DNA of 64,000 nt, from NCBI GenBank assembly GCA_023381695.1, contig JAMCQP010000034.1, positions 5,977-69,976 of the forward strand. Reading direction: 5' to 3'. The position numbers and the translations under genes are program-made. Source of the stretch: Bacillota bacterium (GTDB lineage: Bacteria > Bacillota > UBA5301 > JAMCQP01). How positions within the stretch are numbered: the stretch's first letter is position 1; the number at the start of each line of letters is the position of its first letter. A model generated the notes under the pieces. It was not told the origin of the DNA and made no database searches. It was given only the letters and a program-made list of their open reading frames with translations. Shown piece by piece: positions 34,296 to 41,518 of this stretch.

Positions 34296-35390
34296 TCAGG
34301 ACACTACAATGCTGCCATGGGCGGTCTCAAGATCCAGGTCCAGTTTCCTGGAAGCGGTCTCATAGCCCCGCGAAACGGCTTTCATCTCATGGTTGCCGAT
34401 GTTTCGGTACTCCTTGGTAATGTTCATGTCCGGATACTCGATCCTTATTGGACCGAAGTGGGTTTCCGTTTCCAAGGACACCCCCAGATCGGCGTCGCGG
34501 GGAAGATTGACGCGAATGCCGCCGTTGGTGGTTTCCAGCCTGTACTTTCCGGAGATGGCGGCTGGCACTTTCACGTTGACGGTTCCGTTTACGGTCTTGC
34601 AACTCACATCGGACGAGATCGTGGTGGCGCTGATCGATCCGTTCGTGGTTTCGATTCCGAGCTTTTCACCGCTGGTCCGCTCAGCCCTTACTGTACCGTT
34701 GGTGGATTCCAGAAAGATTTCAGAGCAGGTGAACTCTCCGGTGGTGATGGAACCGTTGGTAGTTTCGGCGGAGATCCTGTACGTAAGCCGTCTGGGCAGG
34801 CTAATCTCCAACGAGAGGGCTACAATGGCTCGCATGTTGGTGGCCTCGATCTTCAGACTGCCGGGACCCGCCGTATAGCCGATCAACCGCTCAAACTCGG
34901 CTTCGGCCTGGTGCGACTGATGGCCGCGCACAAATCCCACGGCCCGGACCTGAAATCCTTCATGATCCCAGGGGACAAGCGAGATTCTGCCGTTTTTTAT
35001 CTCCAGGTTGATGCTCACTTCGCCGGCCGCGGAGAAGTTGCCGGTGAAGGTCCGCTCCACCCGTTTATGCGGCCATAGGGCAAAGATACCGGGGCCGCCC
35101 TCCCAGGCCGAGTCAAAGGTCTCATCGATCCTTTCCGACACAGTGCGAAGGACGTTCTCGACGGCGGAGAGCACATTCTCCTCGATCACCCCGGTTCTAG
35201 CCAGGCCCTTCACCTGCCGCAGCTTCTCCTCGACCTTATTTCCCGGCCCGCCGGCCGGGCCAGGTTCAACCGGGGCGTCTTTTGAAGGTGAACTTCCTTC
35301 CGCCAGCGCTTCAAGAAGCGCCGCCGCTTCCTCGACGGTTATCTTGCCTTCCTGGAGCATCCTGAGGACAGCCAACCTTTCTTCCTCCAT
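34296..35390 (-). CDS. DUF4097 (YvlB-like) beta-helix protein with N-terminal SHOCT-like module
   Basis: A 364-residue protein. Residues 1-35 (EERLAVLRMLQEGKITVEEA then AALLEAL) are the SHOCT-like module. Residues about 115-364 are DUF4097, a repetitive beta-strand domain with recurring TTNGS/STNGT/TVNGT/TTNGG turns spaced about 19-22 residues apart, typical of a right-handed beta-solenoid. There is no signal peptide or membrane segment. B. subtilis YvlB belongs to this family; its role is unknown beyond envelope-stress regulation. GGAGGG precedes the ATG. The gene lies between the DUF2089 regulator and a second SHOCT-like gene. Confidence 0.82.
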   Translation of the reverse strand: MEEERLAVLRMLQEGKITVEEAAALLEALAEGSSPSKDAPVEPGPAGGPGNKVEEKLRQVKGLARTGVIEENVLSAVENVLRTVSERIDETFDSAWEGGPGIFALWPHKRVERTFTGNFSAAGEVSINLEIKNGRISLVPWDHEGFQVRAVGFVRGHQSHQAEAEFERLIGYTAGPGSLKIEATNMRAIVALSLEISLPRRLTYRISAETTNGSITTGEFTCSEIFLESTNGTVRAERTSGEKLGIETTNGSISATTISSDVSCKTVNGTVNVKVPAAISGKYRLETTNGGIRVNLPRDADLGVSLETETHFGPIRIEYPDMNITKEYRNIGNHEMKAVSRGYETASRKLDLDLETAHGSIVVS

Positions 35391-35420
35391 CCAAGACCCT
35401 CCTTCGCGTTTCGATAGGAT

Positions 35421-35810
35421 TTACTTTTGTTTAAGAAGTTTGATCGCCTCATCCGAGGTAATCTCGCCCTTACGGAGCGACTCCAGGATCTCCTTGCGCT
35501 TGCCGGCCTGCAATTCCTCGATCTCCTGGGACTCCTGGGAATCCACCTTGTAGCCGAGCGCCTGGATCACGGCATCGAGCCGCCCCCGGACCGTGGGGTA
35601 CGAGATGCCAAGTTCTCTTTCCACTTCCCGGATATTGCCCCTGGACTTGATGAAGACCTCAATGAACTGTTTTTGCTCATTGGAGAGCTGGCAGAACTTG
35701 CAGACTTCGAAATGCCCTTCGATATTGGTCTCGCAATTCGGGCAGGAGAGCCGGGAGACTTCCAATGTCTGGTTGCACACCGGGCACTTCCCCAATACCT
35801 GTCGGCGCAC
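35421..35810 (-). CDS. DUF2089 family zinc-ribbon/HTH regulator
   Basis: A 129-residue protein. The N-terminal zinc ribbon has four Cys (CPVCNQTLEVSRLSCPNC), followed by another CKFC pair. The middle is a sigma-region-4-like helix-turn-helix (NIREVERELGISYPTVRGRL). The C-terminus (KEILESLRKGEITSDEAIKL then LK) is the same SHOCT-like module that opens the next two proteins. It is probably a transcription factor for this operon, first gene after a good promoter. The start is GTG preceded by GAGGGTGG. DUF2089 next to DUF4097 is a recurring Bacillota arrangement. Confidence 0.83.
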   Translation of the reverse strand: MRRQVLGKCPVCNQTLEVSRLSCPNCETNIEGHFEVCKFCQLSNEQKQFIEVFIKSRGNIREVERELGISYPTVRGRLDAVIQALGYKVDSQESQEIEELQAGKRKEILESLRKGEITSDEAIKLLKQK

Positions 35811-35829
35811 AAAACCACCCTCTTTTGCA

Positions 35830-35854
35830 CCGGGATATTAAGCCGGATATTAAA
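35830..35854. repeat. Imperfect tandem repeat in the DUF2089 leader
   Basis: CCGGGATATTAAG (35830-35842) is followed at once by CCGGATATTAAA (35843-35854). It lies between the promoter and the start codon of the DUF2089 gene. Confidence 0.6.
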
Positions 35855-35875
35855 TAATTTAAGCTTCATATTAAC

Positions 35876-35904
35876 ATCTTAAATCCAAAGTGAAACATTG
35901 TCAA
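35876..35904 (-). promoter_or_regulatory. SigA-type promoter of the DUF2089-DUF4097 operon
   Basis: On the minus strand TTGACA (35904-35899), a 17-base spacer, then TAAGAT (35881-35876). The -35 is a perfect match and the -10 has one or two mismatches. It is about 65 bases before the DUF2089 start. The surrounding sequence is AT-rich. Confidence 0.75.
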
Positions 35905-36032
35905 TCAGATCTTTGAACTTTTTATTCCGGTCGAAAATGTCTGAGGCGGAACGGTAATTTTGCCGGATTTTACGATCAAGCAGGAATTCCGGGAGACGTC
36001 GCGAATACAATAAAACAATTTCATAGGACAAG

Positions 36033-36120
36033 TCGCTAGGGGAGCCGCGTCGGCGGCTGAGAAAGTGGGATGACCACTGACCCTTGAACCTGTTTGGATA
36101 ATACCTGCGAAGGGAAGCGA
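36033..36120 (+). ncRNA. TPP riboswitch (thi box)
   Basis: The conserved thiamine-pyrophosphate aptamer is complete: GGGGAGC near 36039, GGCTGAGAAAGTGGGATGAC with the CTGAGA motif, ACTGACCCTTGAACCTG, GGATAATACC, and GCGAAGGGA. TCGCT (36033-36037) and AGCGA (36116-36120) close the P1 stem. It lies upstream of thiD and is followed by an intrinsic terminator, which implies transcription attenuation of the thiamine operon when TPP is plentiful. Confidence 0.97.
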
Positions 36121-36126
36121 AGAGTT

Positions 36127-36161
36127 AAGCCGTGTTGCATCCTTTCGCAGTACGGCTTTTT
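36127..36161 (+). terminator. Riboswitch-linked attenuator terminator
   Basis: AAGCCGT (36127-36133) pairs with ACGGCTT (36152-36158), followed by a run of T. It begins six bases after the P1 stem of the TPP aptamer. It should form when TPP is bound. Confidence 0.8.
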
Positions 36162-36225
36162 CATTTGATGAGATCAAAGCGAATCAAAGCATCAAAGCAA
36201 ATCGAAGCAAAGGAAGGGTGCAATT

Positions 36226-37032
36226 GTGAAGAGAGTGCTGACGATTGCTGGTTCCGATTCCGGAGGCGGCGCGGGGATTCAGGCGGATCTCAAGACCTTT
36301 TCCGCTCTGGGGACCTACGGCATGAGCGTGATCACGGCGGTCACCGCGCAGAACACCATGGGGGTGCTGGGGGTCAGGGAGTTGGAGCCCGGGTTTGTGG
36401 GGTTGCAACTGGACGCGATCTTTCAGGATATCGGGGCGGATGCCGCCAAGACGGGCATGGTCGCCAATGCCGGGATTATCCGGGCAGTGGCCGCCAAAGT
36501 TCGGGAGTACCGGGTGGCCAACCTGGTGGTGGATCCGGTCATGGTGGCCAAAAGTGGGGCGCACCTTCTGGCGCCCGAGGCCAGGGAAGCCCTGATTGAG
36601 CAACTTATGCCCATAGCCTGCGTGGTCACCCCGAATCTCATGGAAGCCGAGACGCTCACCGGGATCCGCATCGAGTCGCTGGCGGAGATGAAGCTGGCCG
36701 CCCGCCGGATCCGCGAGATGGGCAGCCGGCATGTCCTGGTAAAGGGAGGGCATTTGCCGGGGGATGCGACGGATCTGCTCTTTGACGGCAGGGAATTCCG
36801 GCTGTACCGTTCGGCCAGGATTGAGACCCGCCATACGCATGGCACCGGTTGCACTTTTTCGGCGGCGATTGCGGCCTGGTTGGCCCGGGGTCTGCCCGTC
36901 CCCGAGGCGGTGGAGCGGGCCAAAGGCTACATTACCGCGGCCATCGAAAAAGCGTTTCCCATCGGGCGTGGGGTTGGACCAGTAAACCACTTTTACAATT
37001 TTAATTTCAACGAAAGAGGGAAGGAAGAATGA
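36226..37032 (+). CDS. thiD: Hydroxymethylpyrimidine / phosphomethylpyrimidine kinase
   Basis: ThiD phosphorylates HMP to HMP-P and then HMP-PP, the pyrimidine half of thiamine. This 268-residue ribokinase-fold protein has LTIAGSDSGGGAGIQADLKT, the GTYGMSVITAVTAQNT region, DPVMVAKSG, and the anion-hole HTHGTGCTFSAAIAAWLA with the catalytic Asp/Cys region. The start is GTG preceded by AAGGAAGGG. It is the first gene after the TPP riboswitch. The leader between the terminator and the start contains short AATCAAAGCA-type repeats (ATCAAAGCGAATCAAAGC). Confidence 0.96.
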   Translation: MKRVLTIAGSDSGGGAGIQADLKTFSALGTYGMSVITAVTAQNTMGVLGVRELEPGFVGLQLDAIFQDIGADAAKTGMVANAGIIRAVAAKVREYRVANLVVDPVMVAKSGAHLLAPEAREALIEQLMPIACVVTPNLMEAETLTGIRIESLAEMKLAARRIREMGSRHVLVKGGHLPGDATDLLFDGREFRLYRSARIETRHTHGTGCTFSAAIAAWLARGLPVPEAVERAKGYITAAIEKAFPIGRGVGPVNHFYNFNFNERGKEE

Positions 37033-37078
37033 AAGAATGGGGAAAGATGGCGACTTCAACTGAAAGGGATGAGAGAAG

Positions 37079-38365
37079 ATGACGACTTCGGGGGAGTTTT
37101 TGCAGGTTCCGGCCTCCCGGCGCAACCTGACCGGCGTGGATTTTGCCCTGTTATGGTTCGGCGCGGCGGTGTCCATGGCGGAGATTCTCACCGGCGGGCT
37201 CTTTGCCCCGCTGGGGTTCGGGTTGGGATTGGTGGCGATCCTGGCGGGGCATCTGCTGGGCAACACCCTTTTTGCCCTGGGAGGAGTGATCGGAGCGCGG
37301 GAGGGAATCCCCTCGATTGTTTCCACCCGCCCGGCCTTTGGCAGGCGGGGCTCTTACCTGGCTTCGGTCCTGAACATCTTGCAGCTTTTGGGCTGGACGG
37401 CGGTGATGATCATCGTCGCCGCCAGGGCGGTGAACACCATCTCCGCCGGATTATTTTCCTTTGACTCCCAGAACTTCTGGGTGGTGGCGATTGGGATAGC
37501 GGTAACCTGGTGGGCCTACGCCGGCAATCGCGGCTGGAAGGTGATCAACAACCTGGCGGTGATCTTGCTCTTTGCCCTCACTCTGGTGGTCACCAGGGTG
37601 GTCTTCGGCAGCCCGAAAGTTTTGAGCGCGCCCTCCTCCGGGCAGCTCTCTTTCGGCGCCGGTCTGGAGCTGGCGGTGGTGTTGCCGATCTCCTGGCTTC
37701 CGCTGATCGCCGATTATACCCGTTTTGCCCGCAGGACCGGCGGGGCGGCCTGGGGAAGCTGGCTGGGCTATTTTGTGGGCAGCAGCTGGATGTTTGTGGT
37801 TGGCCTGGCTGCGGCGCTGGCCACCGGCACGGCGGATCCGGTGCCAATGATGCTGGCTTCGCATCTGGGGTTGGCGGCTCTGGCGGTGGTTGTCCTGGCG
37901 ACGGTGACCACCACCTTTATGGATGTGTATTCCACGGCGGTTTCCACGCTCAATATCTTTCCGGGGTGGAAGGAGGGGTGGCTTACTCTGATCGCCGGTG
38001 TACTTGGGACGGTGCTGGCCCTATATTTCCCCATGGAGCGGTACGAGAATTTCCTGTATTTCCTGGGGGCCGTGTTTACCCCGCTTTTTGCCGTGGTGCT
38101 GGCCGATTACTTCCTCTTGCGCCGGGGCCGCCTGGAGCATGCGGCGCTCTTTGCCAAAGCCGGCCCCTATGAATACTGGAAAGGGATCAATCCCTGGGCG
38201 CTGGGAGCCTGGGCGGCGGGTGTGGCGGCCTATTACCTGGCTTTGCGGTGGAATCTTCCGGTGGGAGCCACTTTGCCCGCGGTGGCGGTCTCCGGGCTTC
38301 TCTACCTCGGCCAGCGGATTCCATGGGGGAAAAGGGTAAAAACGGCCTCGCATCAAGCGGGTTGA
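37079..38365 (+). CDS. cytX: Cytosine-permease family transporter, putative HMP transporter CytX
   Basis: A 428-residue NCS1-family permease with about twelve hydrophobic segments. It begins LTGVDFALLWFGAAVSMAEILTGG, as CytX proteins do, and has SWLPLIADYTRFAR and TTTFMDVYSTAVSTLNI. CytX is predicted by regulon analysis to import hydroxymethylpyrimidine and is usually TPP-controlled, as here. ThiD beside it would phosphorylate what it imports. ATG 37079 is preceded by GAGAGAAG, 46 bases after thiD. Confidence 0.9.
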   Translation: MTTSGEFLQVPASRRNLTGVDFALLWFGAAVSMAEILTGGLFAPLGFGLGLVAILAGHLLGNTLFALGGVIGAREGIPSIVSTRPAFGRRGSYLASVLNILQLLGWTAVMIIVAARAVNTISAGLFSFDSQNFWVVAIGIAVTWWAYAGNRGWKVINNLAVILLFALTLVVTRVVFGSPKVLSAPSSGQLSFGAGLELAVVLPISWLPLIADYTRFARRTGGAAWGSWLGYFVGSSWMFVVGLAAALATGTADPVPMMLASHLGLAALAVVVLATVTTTFMDVYSTAVSTLNIFPGWKEGWLTLIAGVLGTVLALYFPMERYENFLYFLGAVFTPLFAVVLADYFLLRRGRLEHAALFAKAGPYEYWKGINPWALGAWAAGVAAYYLALRWNLPVGATLPAVAVSGLLYLGQRIPWGKRVKTASHQAG

Positions 38366-38423
38366 CCCGCGACCCGGAGCAAGGTGGAGATGACTGTTGA
38401 TTTGCATAAGGGGGCGATCGGTA

Positions 38424-39296
38424 ATGGAGACGATTTTTCAAGAGAGCAAAGAACTGGCGGCCAGAGCGGGCGCGGCTCTGGAGAAGATCCGGCGGACCAG
38501 GCCGCTGATCCACCACATCACCAACGCCGTCACCATCGATGACAGCGCCAATATCGTGCTGTGCCTGGGGGCGCTGCCGGTGATGGCCCAGGCGCCGGAG
38601 GAAGTGGCGGAGATGGTTTCCGCGGCGGGAGCGCTGGTGTTGAATATCGGCACCCTCGCCAGAGAGCAGGTGGAGGCGATGGTGATCGCCGGGCGCCAGG
38701 CCAACAAGCTTGGCAAACCGGTGGTTCTGGATCCGGTGGGGGCCGGGGCCACCGTTATGCGTACCGAGGCGGCCAGGCGTATCCTGGCGGAGGTAAAGGT
38801 GGCGGTCCTCCGGGGAAATGCGGCGGAGATCAAAGCGGTGGCCGGGGCGGGAGGCAAGATCCGGGGTGTGGAGTCCCTGGAGGAAGATGCCCAGATTACA
38901 GTTCAAGCCAGAGACTTCGCCCGCCAGCTTGGCATGGTGGTGGCCATCACCGGAAAGACCGACGTGATCACCGACGGGCAAATCACCTACCTGGTGGACA
39001 ATGGGGATCCGATGCTGCGCACCGTGGTGGGGACCGGGTGCATGTCCACCTCGCTGATCGGCGCTTTCTGCGCGGTGGAACAAGACCATGCTTTTGCGGC
39101 GGCGGCCGGGTTGGTGGCCATGGGCCTGGCCGGGGAACGGGCCGCCGGACACACTGTGGCGCCAGGGCCTCCCGGGGATGGTTTACCGGCCTGGCCGGGC
39201 GAGATCGGCCCCGGGACTTTCAAGATGCGGCTTTTTGATGAGATCTATCACCTTTCCAGTGAAATGATCGAGGCTGGGGCAAGGATACGGAAATGA
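38424..39296 (+). CDS. thiM: Hydroxyethylthiazole kinase
   Basis: ThiM phosphorylates the thiazole moiety (THZ) for salvage. Marks are RPLIHHITNAVTIDDSANI, LDPVGAGAT, ILRGNAAEI (here VLRGNAAEIKAVAG), ITGKTDVITDG and the anion-hole GTGCMSTSLIGAF. ATG 38424 gives 290 residues and has AAGGGGG ten bases upstream. TTG 38397 with GGTGGAG is a real alternative. The next gene, thiW, is the predicted thiazole importer, and the pair would work together. Confidence 0.95.
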   Translation: METIFQESKELAARAGAALEKIRRTRPLIHHITNAVTIDDSANIVLCLGALPVMAQAPEEVAEMVSAAGALVLNIGTLAREQVEAMVIAGRQANKLGKPVVLDPVGAGATVMRTEAARRILAEVKVAVLRGNAAEIKAVAGAGGKIRGVESLEEDAQITVQARDFARQLGMVVAITGKTDVITDGQITYLVDNGDPMLRTVVGTGCMSTSLIGAFCAVEQDHAFAAAAGLVAMGLAGERAAGHTVAPGPPGDGLPAWPGEIGPGTFKMRLFDEIYHLSSEMIEAGARIRK

Positions 39297-39306
39297 GGTG
39301 AAAAAG

Positions 39307-39798
39307 ATGAAAAAAACTTACGAATTAACGGTGATGGCTCTGCTCGTCGCCATTGGAACGTTGGCATCTCAATTTGTATGGTTCCCCGCTGGAATAGCAA
39401 AAGCCTACCCCGTTCAGCACATGATCAACGTGATTGCCGCCGTATCACTCGGGCCACTGCCAGCGATGGGAATTGCTTTCGGGACAGGTTTTCTACGCAA
39501 TCTATTTGGCACTGGCTCCTTGTTAGCTTTCCCCGGTGGAATGATTGGGGCACTGCTTGCTGGTTATCTGTATCAACGGATTGGAAAGCCTTGGGCAGCT
39601 GCTGTTGGAGAAGTTATGGGGACGGGAATTGTCGCTTCCCTGGTTTCCGTTCCTTATGCAGCTCTTTTTATGGGCAAAGCAGTGGGCGCGTTGGCTTTCG
39701 TTCCTTCTTTTTTTATAAGTTCACTATCTGGCGCGGCAATCGGGGTAATATTGGTTTCCAGCTTAAGAAGGACCATCCTTAACAAAAATAATAGTTAA
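39307..39798 (+). CDS. thiW: ECF transporter S component ThiW (thiazole uptake)
   Basis: A 163-residue membrane protein with the ThiW pattern: KTYELTVMALLVAIGTLASQ, FPAGIAKAYPVQHMINVIAA, FGTGFLRNLFGTGSLLAFPG and GALLAGYLYQRIGK. ThiW is assigned to thiazole precursor uptake by its constant TPP-riboswitch control and thiM linkage. ATG 39307 has GAGGTGA five bases upstream, so the GTG at 39298 is less likely. Codon choice and base composition are much more AT-rich than in thiM and thiL on either side, pointing to recent acquisition. Confidence 0.9.
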   Translation: MKKTYELTVMALLVAIGTLASQFVWFPAGIAKAYPVQHMINVIAAVSLGPLPAMGIAFGTGFLRNLFGTGSLLAFPGGMIGALLAGYLYQRIGKPWAAAVGEVMGTGIVASLVSVPYAALFMGKAVGALAFVPSFFISSLSGAAIGVILVSSLRRTILNKNNS

Positions 39799-39835
39799 AA
39801 TACCACGATAATTTACAATGGGCGGTGGCCCGGCG

Positions 39836-40219
39836 ATGAAAGGGATAGACTACTCATTATACGTGGTCAGCGACCGGGGGCTGCTGCGAGGGCGGCCTCT
39901 CGTCCGGGCGGTTGAACAGGCCATCTTGGGCGGCGCTACAATCGTGCAGTTGCGCGAGAAGGCGGTATCCACCCGTGAATTTGTGAAGCTGGCCCAGGAA
40001 GTGCTGGCGGTTGCCAGGCAATACGGGGTGCCGCTCATCATCAACGACCGGATTGATGTGATGCTGGCGGTGGACGCGGACGGCGCCCATGTGGGCCAGG
40101 AGGATATGCCGGCGGTCCTGGCCGGCGTGGACGGGGTGGCGCTCGTTTCGGCCGTCTTCGGCCGGGAGGATATCAACGATGCGGCGGCCACCCTGGCGAC
40201 GCTCCTGAAGAATCGCTAA
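39836..40219 (+). CDS. thiE: Thiamine-phosphate synthase with an internal in-frame deletion
   Basis: ThiE joins HMP-PP and THZ-P to thiamine phosphate. The first 90 residues are normal (YSLYVVSDRGLLRGRPLV, GGATIVQLREKAVSTREF, PLIINDRIDVMLAVDADG, HVGQEDMPA). The frame then jumps to GVDGVALVSAVFGREDINDA, which is the end of the family. About 80 central residues are missing, including the IGVSA, D-Y-x-GxGPxxPTxTK and VAIGGI segments that bind diphosphate and thiazole phosphate. The frame is kept. As shown, the enzyme should be inactive. ATG 39836 has GGTGG upstream; ATG 39818 lacks a ribosome site. An assembly collapse cannot be excluded. Confidence 0.85.
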   Translation: MKGIDYSLYVVSDRGLLRGRPLVRAVEQAILGGATIVQLREKAVSTREFVKLAQEVLAVARQYGVPLIINDRIDVMLAVDADGAHVGQEDMPAVLAGVDGVALVSAVFGREDINDAAATLATLLKNR

Positions 40220-40231
40220 AGGAGGGGCAAT

Positions 40232-41239
40232 ATGACGGAGGGGTCCACCAGCTTGAGGAGTGTCGGGGAGTTCGGGCTTATTGAGCGGTTTAGAAAGTAC
40301 GGCAGCGTTCGTAGCGGGGTGCTCGCGGGAATCGGCGACGATGCGGCGGTGCTGGAGGGCAGGGAAGGTTATGTTACGCTCCTCACCACGGACATGCTCA
40401 CGGAAGGGGTGCACTTCCTACGTGACCGGGTCTTGCCTTACCAGCTCGGCCGGAAATCCATGGCCTGCAATGTGAGCGACATTGCGGCCATGGGAGGCTA
40501 TCCCACCTTTGCGGTGGTTTCGCTGGGGCTGCCCGCGGACTTGACGGTGGAATTTGTGGAGGAGTTTTACCGGGGGTTGGCGGAGGAGGCGGGCCGGTGG
40601 GGCGCAACTGTCGTCGGGGGCGACACCGTGGAGAGCCAGGGAGGGCTGGTAATCAACGTGGCCTTGCTCGGCGAGGTGGAAGCGGGCCGTCAGGTCCTGC
40701 GCAGCACGGCCAGAGCGGGCGATACCATCTATGTCACCAATGTGATCGGGGAGTCGGCGGCGGGGCTGGCGGCGATCCTAGATCCAGAAATGCCGTTGCC
40801 GCCGCCGATACGCGAAGAATTGATCCTGCGTCATTACCTGCCCACGCCGCGAGTGCCGGAAGCAAGGGAAATAAGTCAAAGGGTCTGGGCCAGTGCGATG
40901 GCTGATATCAGCGACGGGATTGCCGGCGACCTGCGGCGGATCTGCGAGGCCAGCGGAGTGGGGGCGGTGGTTTACGCGGAGAGGGTGCCGGTATCTGCTG
41001 GCGTGAAGATGGTGGCGGGCTTTCTGGGCAAGGAAGCCTATCAGTTGGCCCTAACGGGCGGAGAGGACTATGAACTGCTCTTTACCGCGAAGGCCGGGGA
41101 TTTGCCGGAATACCTGCCGGAGAGCGGCACCAGGGTAACGTCCATCGGGGAGATCCGGCCTCTGGATGAAGGGCTCATACTTGTTCCGCCGGGAGGGGAA
41201 ACTGCTCCGCTGCCCGCGGGCGGGTACGATCATTTTTAG
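40232..41239 (+). CDS. thiL: Thiamine-monophosphate kinase
   Basis: ThiL phosphorylates thiamine phosphate to the cofactor TPP. It is a 335-residue PurM/AIR-synthase-fold protein with GIGDDAAVLEG, LLTTDMLTEGVHFLRD, KSMACNVSDIAAMGG, VVGGDTVES, ADISDGIAGDLRRI and LTGGEDYELLFT. AAAGGAGG precedes the ATG. It lies 12 bases after thiE and is the last gene of the riboswitch operon. It is intact, in contrast to thiE. Confidence 0.96.
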   Translation: MTEGSTSLRSVGEFGLIERFRKYGSVRSGVLAGIGDDAAVLEGREGYVTLLTTDMLTEGVHFLRDRVLPYQLGRKSMACNVSDIAAMGGYPTFAVVSLGLPADLTVEFVEEFYRGLAEEAGRWGATVVGGDTVESQGGLVINVALLGEVEAGRQVLRSTARAGDTIYVTNVIGESAAGLAAILDPEMPLPPPIREELILRHYLPTPRVPEAREISQRVWASAMADISDGIAGDLRRICEASGVGAVVYAERVPVSAGVKMVAGFLGKEAYQLALTGGEDYELLFTAKAGDLPEYLPESGTRVTSIGEIRPLDEGLILVPPGGETAPLPAGGYDHF

Positions 41240-41411
41240 CTGACTGAACTCATTTATTGACAGAAGCTCAGAATATGGATAGAATGGAAGTGCCGCTCTT
41301 TCGTGATCCGGTGAACCTTGAAAAAAAAACAGCCTGTGCCGATGCCTGGATTGATTGCCTGATATGGAAAGAACCGGCACTGGAGAAGGGTCTTCGCTTA
41401 CAACAACGAAG

Positions 41412-41439
41412 TTGAGTTTGAGTTGGGGAAGAATATTTT
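41412..41439 (+). promoter_or_regulatory. Probable promoter of the cggR glycolytic operon
   Basis: TTGAGT (41412-41417), a 16-base spacer and TATTTT (41434-41439). It ends 11 bases before the first TGGGAC box of the predicted CggR operator, so the operator would lie at or just after the transcription start, as in Bacillus. The -10 is a weak match. Confidence 0.5.
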
Positions 41440-41449
41440 TTATGACCTC

Positions 41450-41485
41450 TGGGACATCATGGTGTGTGGTGGGACAAAAGATACC
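41450..41485 (+). promoter_or_regulatory. CggR operator (two direct half-sites 20 bp apart)
   Basis: TGGGAC at 41450-41455 and again at 41470-41475. Each is followed after six bases by a T/G/C element (GTGT at 41462, TACC at 41482). The B. subtilis CggR operator is CGGGAC-N6-TGTC-N4-CGGGAC-N6-TGTC with the same 20-base period. It is 34 bases before the cggR ATG. Confidence 0.75.
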
Positions 41486-41518
41486 CACCTCGCAGTATCC
41501 GCATAGGAGCAATTCGCA

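Noticed and set aside
35905-36177. 90-codon minus-strand frame
   Set aside because: Lies across the TPP riboswitch and its terminator, which explain the conservation there.
36184-37326. 380-codon minus-strand frame
   Set aside because: Antisense to thiD and the start of cytX; no domain.
39378-39782. 134-codon second frame inside thiW
   Set aside because: Shadow of thiW, which has clear ThiW membrane motifs.
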